Origin: an uncultured Hyphomonadaceae bacterium
GTDB taxonomy: Bacteria; Pseudomonadota; Alphaproteobacteria; Caulobacterales; Hyphomonadaceae
DNA length: 64,000 bases
Assembly: GCA_938084575.1 (NCBI GenBank)
Contig: CALKFG010000005.1
Coordinates: 186,001-250,000 of the forward strand
Reading direction: 5' to 3'
The notes beneath the pieces are model-generated. The model was not told the DNA's origin. It did not search any database and saw nothing but the letters and a program-made list of their open reading frames with translations. Shown piece by piece: positions 24,470-31,568 of the stretch. Each line of letters begins with the position of its first letter. Position 1 is the first letter of the stretch. Both the position numbers and the translations under genes were made by a program.

Positions 24470-24679
24470 ATTATTCAGATCACCGTTCGCGACAATAATG
24501 TCGAGCAGGCGCTGCGCGCGCTGAAGAAGAAAATGCAGCGCGAAGGCCTGTTCCGCGAAATGAAGTCGCGGACATTTTTTGAGAAGCCCTCTGAAAAGAA
24601 GGCGCGTCAGAAAGCTGAGGCTGTTCGCCGGGCGCGCAAGCTTGCACGCAAGCGGGCCCAGCGCGAAGGCCTGCTCTAG
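24470..24679 (+). CDS. rpsU: 30S ribosomal protein S21, probable ATT initiation codon
   Basis: (I)[72 protein letters not shown] at 24458-24461 is spaced 8 nt from ATT at 24470; no in-frame ATG/GTG/TTG near the family start. Confidence 0.85.
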   Translation: MIQITVRDNNVEQALRALKKKMQREGLFREMKSRTFFEKPSEKKARQKAEAVRRARKLARKRAQREGLL

Positions 24680-24703
24680 TCCAGCCCTTGGCGATATTGA
24701 TCT

Positions 24704-24739
24704 GACCCTTTCGCGACGTGTGTCGCGGGAGGGTTTTTT
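24704..24739 (+). terminator. Rho-independent terminator after rpsU
   Basis: gaccctttcgcgacgtgtgtcgcgggagggttttttc: inverted repeat CCCTTTCGCGAC/GTCGCGGGAGGG followed by T6. Confidence 0.8.
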
Positions 24740-26100
24740 CATGTCCGGGAGTCCGGCCCCGAAGGGCGGCGTCCCGGGATGAGTCGCCGTACCCATGCCC
24801 CGGCATCGCCCAGCCCGGCGCCATGGACGGCGCCGGCGCGGTAGACCTGTGTCGCCAGCCGAAGGATCAGGCCGGTGGTCAGGACCATGACCGCAAGCTG
24901 CGCCAGCACTTCCCAGAGCGGGGGATCGGTCGGCATGCGCAGGATCAAAAGAAACGGCGTGAACAGCGGAACCCATGACATGGCGGCAATGGCTGGCGAG
25001 CCGACATCATCAATCGCTATGGTGAGCATGAATAAGGGCACCATCAGCAGGACGATCAGCGGGGTCATCAGGGTCTGCGCTTCCTGAATGGTGTCACACA
25101 GGGACCCCAGCGCGAGGAAGAGGGCGCCATAGATCAGATAGCCCAGAACGAAACTGATCAGGGCCGGCCCGAGGATCATCGGCTTTAATACAGCCATGCC
25201 GAGGATCGACATTTGCGCGACAAGGCCCGGCGGCAGCTGGCTGCTGGCAAGCCAGGTCAGCAGGATCGATCCGGATGACCAGAAGGCCATCAGCGTCAGG
25301 GACAGGACCAGCACAGCCAGCAGCTTGCCCGTCAGCAGCTGGGGTAGCCTGACCGAGGTCAGAAGGCTGTCGAAAATCTTGTTGGACCGTTCTTCGATGG
25401 TCCCCATCAGAAGATAGTTCACCACAGAAAAGATCAGAAACCACAGGATAAAGGCAAGGCCGATCGAGACCAGGAAGGGCGCCCGGTCCTGCAGAGTAAC
25501 ATCCAGGGCGCGGCCCGCGCCGCCGGATCCGACCCTCTGGGCCACGACGTCACGCCGGGCGCTGCGGGCATCGTCGATCAGGCGGCTGCTGACGCCAGCG
25601 GCGGCAAAGACCCGGTCTTCTGCGACCTTGCGCTCGGCCGCACGGGCAATGTCGAGCAGGGCCTGCGCCTGCAGGTTCTTGCTCAGATACCGGATCGTGC
25701 CGGACGGGTCGGACACGATCAGCGCGGCGAATAGCGGACGGGGACCGGCCGCGGTCGGCACCAGTTTCTCGCCCGCCAGGAAGGCGGCCAGCTCATCCGG
25801 GCCAGACGCTGGCGGCGGCACCAGGATAAAGGCCGGCAAAGACCCGGTCAGGCCGGCCCTGGGGAGGTCTGGGGCGGTCTGCCCGGCCCGGTCCTGCAAT
25901 TCTGCGCGCACGGCCTGGGTGAAGCTGTCCCCGCTTTCGACAATGGTAAAATAGCGCGCGGGCTGCGAGCTGGCGGCGAGCACGGGGGCAAGCATGAAGA
26001 CGCCAAGGATCAGCGGCGTCAGCAGCAGCCCGAGCCAGAAACCCCAGGCGGTGACATAGCCGAGATAATCCCGGCGGGCGACAAGCAGGATGGCAGACAT
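24739..26100 (-). CDS. ABC transporter permease (NatB-like)
   Basis: MSAILLVARRDYLGYVTAWGFWLGLLLTPLILGVFMLAPVLAAS...MGTIEERSNKIFDSLLTSVRLPQLLTGKLLAVLVLSL; start overlaps the stop of the upstream ATPase. Confidence 0.87.
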   Translation of the reverse strand: MSAILLVARRDYLGYVTAWGFWLGLLLTPLILGVFMLAPVLAASSQPARYFTIVESGDSFTQAVRAELQDRAGQTAPDLPRAGLTGSLPAFILVPPPASGPDELAAFLAGEKLVPTAAGPRPLFAALIVSDPSGTIRYLSKNLQAQALLDIARAAERKVAEDRVFAAAGVSSRLIDDARSARRDVVAQRVGSGGAGRALDVTLQDRAPFLVSIGLAFILWFLIFSVVNYLLMGTIEERSNKIFDSLLTSVRLPQLLTGKLLAVLVLSLTLMAFWSSGSILLTWLASSQLPPGLVAQMSILGMAVLKPMILGPALISFVLGYLIYGALFLALGSLCDTIQEAQTLMTPLIVLLMVPLFMLTIAIDDVGSPAIAAMSWVPLFTPFLLILRMPTDPPLWEVLAQLAVMVLTTGLILRLATQVYRAGAVHGAGLGDAGAWVRRLIPGRRPSGPDSRT

Positions 26101-27056
26101 CAGGCGACCTCGGCTCTGGAGTGGCGGGAGTGCTGGCGGTGGCGGGCCTCGGCATCGCTGACCAGATCGACGAAGACGTCGCGCAGCCGCGCCTCTTCCG
26201 GCAGGAAGCTGGTGACCGGCGCACCGGCCTCGATGGCGGTGCGCAAGATGGTCTGGGGATCCTGGTCCGGCGCCAGCGCGACTCGCCAGAGCTCGGCGTC
26301 CTGTACCGCGGTGACGCCCCATGGGGCGAGACAGCCGGCGAGGTCAAAACCCGTCGCCACTTCGATCCGGACGCTCCTCTGGACGGTTTGCAGCGCAGCC
26401 GTCAGCGTGCCGTCAAAGACTTTCCGGCCCCGCGCCATCATCACGATCTTGTCGCACAGGCGTTCCGCATGTTCCATGACATGGGTCGAAAAGATCACCG
26501 TCGCGCCTCTCCGGTGCTCCCCGGCGATGAGCTCTTCGAGGGCCTGCTGGTTGACCGGGTCCAGCCCGGAAAAGGGCTCATCCAGAATCAGAAAATCCGG
26601 TTGGTGCGCCAGGGCGGTCAGGATCTGAACCTTCTGCGCCATGCCCTTGGACAGCCGGGACACTTTCTGGCGCGCAAATGCGGTCAGGCCCAGGGCGTCC
26701 AGCAGGGCATCGGCCCGGTTTTTTGCGGCACGGTGTGACAGGCCCTTAAGCCGCGCAAAATAGGTGATGATCTGGCGCGGGGTCATTTTCTTGTACAGCC
26801 CACGTTCCTCCGGAAGGAAGCCGACCCGGCGCAGGGTGACGAGATTGGGTGGGGCACCAAATAAGGAGATCTCGCCGGAATCGGGGGCAAGCACGCCCAG
26901 CGCCATGCGCAGGCTTGTGGATTTGCCAGCACCGTTTGGTCCCAGAAACCCGACAATCTCACCCGGTTCCACAATCATATCAAGGCTGTCGACCGCGCAG
27001 AATGGCCCGAAGGATTTGCTGGCGGACACGATTTCCAGGGGTGTGGTGGCCTTCAT
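26100..27056 (-). CDS. ABC transporter ATP-binding protein
   Basis: VGFLGPNGAGKSTSLRMALGVL, LSKGMAQKVQILTALAHQPDFLILDEPFSGLDP. Confidence 0.93.
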   Translation of the reverse strand: MKATTPLEIVSASKSFGPFCAVDSLDMIVEPGEIVGFLGPNGAGKSTSLRMALGVLAPDSGEISLFGAPPNLVTLRRVGFLPEERGLYKKMTPRQIITYFARLKGLSHRAAKNRADALLDALGLTAFARQKVSRLSKGMAQKVQILTALAHQPDFLILDEPFSGLDPVNQQALEELIAGEHRRGATVIFSTHVMEHAERLCDKIVMMARGRKVFDGTLTAALQTVQRSVRIEVATGFDLAGCLAPWGVTAVQDAELWRVALAPDQDPQTILRTAIEAGAPVTSFLPEEARLRDVFVDLVSDAEARHRQHSRHSRAEVA

Positions 27057-27151
27057 GCCGGACCTCTTCATGCTCAGGCCTTTTGATAAATCTCATCCCG
27101 GTGTCGCCGTCCAGACTTGCCAAGGCGTTCTGCGCGTATCAGTCTCATCCC

Positions 27152-27436
27152 ATGAAGCGCCCGGGTGCCCCACGTTTGAGGACTCTGGCCGCAGTTCTGG
27201 GGGAAGATGGTGAGCGCATCAGGGTCCCTGCGAAGGCGGTTGCGGCCGGCTGCCCGGTCATTTGCCCGTCAGGCGCGCATGCACAGGCCCAAGCGCTCGT
27301 AGAGATTGAGGCCGCGCTTGGCCGTTTGGACTCCGGACATTATGGCCTTTGCCTGACCTGCGGGGGCCAGATTGGGTTTGCCCGCCTTGATGTCGATCCG
27401 GTTCAGGCATTCTGCGCCCGGTGCGAAATCCATTAA
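27152..27436 (+). CDS. DksA/TraR-type C4 zinc-finger protein (small)
   Basis: EIEAALGRLDSGHYGLCLTCGGQIGFARLDVDPVQAFCARCEIH: CxxC plus CxxC DksA-type finger. Confidence 0.75.
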   Translation: MKRPGAPRLRTLAAVLGEDGERIRVPAKAVAAGCPVICPSGAHAQAQALVEIEAALGRLDSGHYGLCLTCGGQIGFARLDVDPVQAFCARCEIH

Positions 27437-28623
27437 AGTGCATCCAGCGCGGCCATCAGGTCGGCTTCCAGGTCTGCGATATCTTCCAGGCCCACCGACA
27501 GCCGCAGCCAGCTTTCATCCAGTCCCATCTCCTTGCGTTCATCGTCGCTGAGTGCGCGATGCGTGGTCGAGGCCGGGTGGCAGGCGAGCGATTTCGTGTC
27601 GCCGAGATTGTTGGAAATATCGACCAGTTTGAGAGCGTTGAGGAACCGGAAAGCCTCGGCCCGGGCGCCTTTTACGGACAAGGCGATCAGGGTGCCGCCG
27701 CCGCTCATCTGGCGGGCATGGACGGCGTGATCGGGGTGGTCCGGGCGACTGGGATAGTGCAGCCGGGCGACGCTCGGATGCAGGGCCAGCCTGTCTGCGA
27801 GGCGGGTCGCCGTCCGCGAGGCCTGCTGGACCCTGAGCTCCAGCGTCTCTAGGCCTTTCAGCACAACCCAGGCATTAAATGGCGACGCTGCCGGTCCGGT
27901 ATGCTTCAGCCAGGGATCAATCTGGTCCTCGATGAAATCCGCCGGTCCCAGAATGGCGCCCAGCAGGACCCGGCCCTGGCCGTCCATATGCTTGGTCGCA
28001 GAATAGACCACCAGATCGGCCCCGAGGTCGAGCGGCTTCTGGAAGATCGGCGTGGCAAAGACATTGTCGACCACCAGCAGGGCGCCGGCCGCGTGGGCCA
28101 GAGCTGCAACCGCGGCAATGTCGACCGCGCTCAGAAGCGGATTGGAGGGCGACTCGATCAGAACCAGCCGGGTTGGTTTGGACAGGGCTCTGGCCCAGGC
28201 ATCGAGGTCCCCCCCGTCGACGAATTCGGTTTCGATGCCATAGCGGGGCAGGATCTGGCTGCAAATATGCCGGCAGGAGCCGAACAGGGCCGTGGCTGCA
28301 ACGACCCGGTCGCCCGTCTTGCAGGGCGCGATTATCGTCGCGGCGATGGCGCCCATGCCTGATGCTGTCACCCGACAGGTTTGGGCGCCCTCCATGAGGG
28401 CCAGCCGGTCTGCCAGCATCTGGTTGGTCGGATTGCCATAGCGCGAATAGACATAGCCTTCGGCATTGCCAGCCATGCGGGCTGCGGCGTCCTCGGCGCT
28501 GGGATAGGCATAGCCCGAGGTCGCGAAGATCGCTTCGGAGGTCTCTCCGTGTCGGGAGCGCAGCAGCCCTCCCCGAACAAGGCGTGTGGCTGGCCTCCAG
28601 TCTTGATTGTCTGGATCGGGCAT
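27433..28623 (-). CDS. metZ: O-succinylhomoserine sulfhydrylase
   Basis: ATRLVRGGLLRSRHGETSEAIFATSGYAYPSAEDAAARMAGNAEGYVYSRYGNPTNQMLADRLALMEGA; VVYSATKHMDGQGRVLLGA. Confidence 0.92.
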   Translation of the reverse strand: MPDPDNQDWRPATRLVRGGLLRSRHGETSEAIFATSGYAYPSAEDAAARMAGNAEGYVYSRYGNPTNQMLADRLALMEGAQTCRVTASGMGAIAATIIAPCKTGDRVVAATALFGSCRHICSQILPRYGIETEFVDGGDLDAWARALSKPTRLVLIESPSNPLLSAVDIAAVAALAHAAGALLVVDNVFATPIFQKPLDLGADLVVYSATKHMDGQGRVLLGAILGPADFIEDQIDPWLKHTGPAASPFNAWVVLKGLETLELRVQQASRTATRLADRLALHPSVARLHYPSRPDHPDHAVHARQMSGGGTLIALSVKGARAEAFRFLNALKLVDISNNLGDTKSLACHPASTTHRALSDDERKEMGLDESWLRLSVGLEDIADLEADLMAALDAL

Positions 28624-28688
28624 GGCTTCTTCCTTTGCAAATCACGGGCTTCGTCATAAGCCTGTGAGACGAAAGGGATCAAGCCAAT

Positions 28689-29708
28689 ATGACGCAAGTG
28701 CCGGGAGTTCTTCCTGATAAAGCGATCACCGCCCTGTTCAGCACAGGCGCGCTGCGCAGCGAAACTCCCCTGGATCCGGACCAGATTCAGCCGGCCAGCC
28801 TGGATTTGCGGTTGTCCGATATCGCCTATCGGGTCCGCGCCAGTTTCCTGCCGGGTGCCGGGCGCAGCGTCGCGGACATGCTGCAGGAGCCTGAAATCGA
28901 GCTCCACCGTCTCGAAATTCCAGAGCGGGGCGCGGTGTTAGAGACCGGCTGTGTCTACCTCGTGCCGCTGCAGGAGCGGCTGCGTTTGCCGGCCGGCGTG
29001 TCGGGGCGGGCCAACCCGAAAAGCTCGACGGGCCGAATCGATGTCTTCACGCGCGTCGTGACCAATAAATCCAAGGCCTTTGATAAAATTCCGACGGGCT
29101 ATGCTGGTCCCCTATGGCTGGAAATCAGCCCCCGAACCTTTCCCATTCTGGTGCGGCCGGGAGATCGCCTGGCTCAGCTCCGGCTGAGGGTGGGCAAGCC
29201 AGACCCCGTGCAGGAAAAAACCGTATCCATCGATCTGCGGGCTCCGAACGGCGCCCCGATTGGCTGGCGGGCCAAGCGGCATGGCGGTCTGATCGATCTG
29301 CGCAAGCTCGCCGGGCACGAGGTGGCCGCGTTTTGGGAGCCGCTTTATGCCCGGGCCGATCGCCTGGTCCTCGATCCGGAGGCCTTTTATATTCTGGCCT
29401 CATGCGAGTCGGTGAAAGTCGCCGCAAACCGGGCGGCGGAAATGGCTCCGATTGCGCCGGAGCTTGGCGAGTTCAGGGCCCATTATGCCGGATTTTTCGA
29501 TCCGGGCTTCGGAACCAATAGCGGGGGCAGCCGTGCGGTCCTCGAGGTGCGCTCAAGGGACGTGCCATTCATCCTGGAACACGGACAGCCGGTCGCAAAA
29601 CTGGTTTATGAACCAATGTGCCGGAGACCGGCGCAGCTATATGGCCATGTCCGCAGCAATTATCAGGGTCAGGGCCTGAAGCTGTCGAAACATTTCGCGG
29701 CGCCCTGA
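28689..29708 (+). CDS. 2'-deoxycytidine 5'-triphosphate deaminase (long alphaproteobacterial-type)
   Basis: DPDQIQPASLDLRLSDIAYRVRASFLPG; LPAGVSGRANPKSSTGRIDVFTRVVTN; AHYAGFFDPGFGTN; duplicated dUTPase-like architecture. Confidence 0.88.
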   Translation: MTQVPGVLPDKAITALFSTGALRSETPLDPDQIQPASLDLRLSDIAYRVRASFLPGAGRSVADMLQEPEIELHRLEIPERGAVLETGCVYLVPLQERLRLPAGVSGRANPKSSTGRIDVFTRVVTNKSKAFDKIPTGYAGPLWLEISPRTFPILVRPGDRLAQLRLRVGKPDPVQEKTVSIDLRAPNGAPIGWRAKRHGGLIDLRKLAGHEVAAFWEPLYARADRLVLDPEAFYILASCESVKVAANRAAEMAPIAPELGEFRAHYAGFFDPGFGTNSGGSRAVLEVRSRDVPFILEHGQPVAKLVYEPMCRRPAQLYGHVRSNYQGQGLKLSKHFAAP

Positions 29709-29733
29709 TCCGGCATCTTCCCGCGAGTGCCAT

Positions 29734-29768
29734 AAAAAAGGGGTGCACACTTTGCAGTGTACACCCCT
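29734..29768 (-). terminator. Rho-independent terminator reading on the minus strand
   Basis: Minus-strand AGGGGUGUACACU-GCAA-AGUGUGCACCCCU-UUUUU. The one imperfect pair is U-G on the minus strand but C-A on the plus strand, so only minus-strand RNA pairs fully. Confidence 0.85.
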
Positions 29769-30116
29769 CTTGGTCTCAAAACCGAATCAGCCTATCGAGT
29801 TCCTGTGACAGTTCTCTCCGACCGCCGGTCTTAATTCCAGAAGCTCCCCGTGCCGCGGACGCGGCTTTGTTGAGCTCCGACCTGTCAAGTGTTTCCACTT
29901 TAAGGCCCTGCGCTTCGGATCGTCCCCCGGTCGCAGATACGGGCACCTCCGGCCTGTCTAGCTCAGACCTTCAGTCCACCGCGTGTTTTTTTCCCTCATC
30001 TCCACCAGGTCCTTTGCATCCTGCTGTTTCCAGCGCTCGCTCCTGACCCGGTTTCGTCCGGACGCAGTGGTCTGTTCCATCCATCAGACCAGTTTGCTCT
30101 GGCTTTTTTCTGGAAC
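29734..30116 (-). ncRNA. Candidate structured non-coding RNA of unknown family
   Basis: Nested stems: CCGGGUC(30051-30045)/GACCUGG(30011-30005), GCUG-GAAA-CAGC(30034-30023), AGGCC+CUGCG(29955-29951, 29936-29932)/CGCAGGGCCU(29912-29903), AAGUG-GAAA-CACUU(29900-29887), GGAGCUC(29878-29872)/GAGCUUC(29846-29840) enclosing GCCGCG-UC-CGCGGC, then the terminator. Possible promoter TCGACT-N16-CATACT (30150-30123). Confidence 0.5.
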
Positions 30117-30122
30117 AATTTG

Positions 30123-30150
30123 AGTATGCTCCGGCCCCAAAAAGAGTCGA
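30123..30150 (-). promoter_or_regulatory. Possible promoter of the minus-strand RNA
   Basis: TCGACT (30150-30145), 16-nt spacer, CATACT (30128-30123). Weak consensus match. Confidence 0.3.
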
Positions 30151-30185
30151 GGGCGGAAAATGAGAATCGACCGGAAGGTGACGAG

Positions 30186-30216
30186 TCGTCCACAAAATCA
30201 GCCGTTCTGTGGATGA
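30186..30216. promoter_or_regulatory. Inverted pair of DnaA-box-like 9-mers
   Basis: TCGTCCACA (30186-30194) and TGTGGATGA (30208-30216, reverse complement TCATCCACA) compared with consensus TTATCCACA; TCCACA-N13-TGTGGA inverted repeat. Confidence 0.35.
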
Positions 30217-30455
30217 ATTCATGCAAATGTTCTGGAAAGAATCACGTTTGCGGGCCGGGATGGCCTCGATCGCGCCAAGCATGCCCCGCAATGGACCGAT
30301 CGACCCGGTATGTAAATGCGGGTTTTGCAGCACATATGATGCGCGGTGTCTGGTCGAGATCTGCAGGGATCCAGATGCGGCCGGCGCTGGAGACCACGCA
30401 AGCCCGCGGCGCGTGCAGGCCGGGTCGGGCTTTCAGGGCGTCGGGGAGCGTTTGG

Positions 30456-30526
30456 AGCGGGTACACGGAATCGAACCGAGATCCTCAGCTTGGAAGGCTG
30501 CTGCACTACCGTTGTGCTATACCCGC
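30456..30526 (-). tRNA. tRNA-Gly (TCC)
   Basis: Minus strand GCGGGTATAGCACAACGGTAGTGCAGCAGCCTTCCAAGCTGAGGATCTCGGTTCGATTCCGTGTACCCGCT; acceptor stem, GGTTCGATTCC T-arm, anticodon TCC. Confidence 0.95.
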
Positions 30527-30601
30527 TCAGAACGCCGTGATCTAAACGCGAATGCCGTGGGTTTCAAGTGGGCAAGCGCGGTGACCTGCAGGAGCCAAGT
30601 G

Positions 30602-30683
30602 GTGGAGGGGACTGGATTCGAACCAGTGTACGCAAAGCGGCCAGATTTACAGTCTGGTGGATTTAACCACTCTCCCACCCCTC
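30602..30683 (-). tRNA. tRNA-Tyr (GTA)
   Basis: Minus strand GGAGGGGTGGGAGAGTGGTTAAATCCACCAGACTGTAAATCTGGCCGCTTTGCGTACACTGGTTCGAATCCAGTCCCCTCCA; long variable arm; anticodon GTA. Confidence 0.96.
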
Positions 30684-30779
30684 CAGGGCACTTGCGGGAT
30701 CCGTCGATTGACGGCTCCCGTTCCGGGGGTCAGAAGAGGGTTTGACGTCCATCCTCTCAACTCCGGAACCCGGCTTATA

Positions 30780-31568
30780 ATGACCAAGTTACGCCCGCGC
30801 AACCGCCCGAAGTCATCTTCTGGAAAAGCGTCCAGATCTTCATCCGGCAGCGGCAGCTGGCTTTGGGGGCAACATGCGGTGATGGCCGCGCTGTCCAATC
30901 CGAAAAGAGAGGTTGGGCGGATTTTGGCGAGCCGGAACATGATCTCCCGACTGCCACCGGACCTGGCCCGTCAGGTACAGGAGGCGGCCGCGGGCGAACT
31001 TGACCGGATCCTGCCCCCGGGTGCGGTGCATCAGGGCATTGCCGCCGAGGTCCGGCCACTGCCGACACAGGCCCTGGAGGACGTGATTGCGACCGGGGCG
31101 ACACGCCTTGCGGTGCTCGACCAGCTGACAGATCCTCACAATCTCGGGGCGATCTTCCGCTCTGCCGCGGCTTTTGGCTTTTCCGGTATCGTCCTGCAAA
31201 CCCGCAATACCCCGCCGATTACCGGGATTGTGGCCAAGTCAGCGGCCGGGGCCGTCGAAACGGTCACAGAATGCCGGGTGGTGAACATCGCCCGGGCCCT
31301 CGACCTGCTGCAGGATGCCGGCTTCCACACCGTTGGGCTGGACGGGGGCGGGGCGGTCGACGTGACGACGGCGATCCGGGGCGCACCCCGGCTGGCTATT
31401 GTGCTCGGTGCCGAGGGGGCGGGCCTGCGCCCGGGCGTGGCCAAGGCCTGTTCGGAACTGGCCCGCATTCCGATTGCGCAGGCCATGGAAAGCCTCAACG
31501 TGTCCAACGCCGCCGCGATCGCCTTCTACGAAGCAGAGCGGATCTTCCGGGCTTCATCCGGATCATAA
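30780..31568 (+). CDS. rlmB: RlmB-type 23S rRNA (guanosine-2'-O-)-methyltransferase (TrmH/SpoU family)
   Basis: [102 protein letters not shown]. Confidence 0.92.
   Translation: MTKLRPRNRPKSSSGKASRSSSGSGSWLWGQHAVMAALSNPKREVGRILASRNMISRLPPDLARQVQEAAAGELDRILPPGAVHQGIAAEVRPLPTQALEDVIATGATRLAVLDQLTDPHNLGAIFRSAAAFGFSGIVLQTRNTPPITGIVAKSAAGAVETVTECRVVNIARALDLLQDAGFHTVGLDGGGAVDVTTAIRGAPRLAIVLGAEGAGLRPGVAKACSELARIPIAQAMESLNVSNAAAIAFYEAERIFRASSGS

Noticed and set aside
24456-24479. ATG at 24456 as the rpsU start
   Set aside because: It is out of frame with the S21 sequence (reads MESSPLFR...).
28624-28688. SAM-II-type riboswitch upstream of metZ
   Set aside because: Only a short GUGAUUUG-like string is present. 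The 65-bp gap is shared with the divergent dcd start and lacks the rest of the SAM-II consensus and pseudoknot.
29960-29995. Programmed -1 frameshift at A AAA AAC in the 40-codon ORF
   Set aside because: The heptamer is in the right phase, but the -1 frame stops after KKHAVD, before reaching the downstream open stretch. It would shorten rather than extend the product.
29734-30116. RNase P RNA, tmRNA or SRP RNA as identity of the minus-strand RNA
   Set aside because: No GAGGAAAGUCCGG or ACAGAANCCGGCUUA (RNase P), no T-loop GGTTCGANTCC or tag ORF (tmRNA). The UCAGG...GGAA...AGCAG resemblance to SRP helix 8 at about 30047-30020 has wrong, asymmetric spacing.
30242-30466. ORF MYPLQTLPDALKARPG... 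as a small gene
   Set aside because: Its start lies inside tRNA-Gly, there is no ribosome-binding site, and neighbouring frames look equally plausible.
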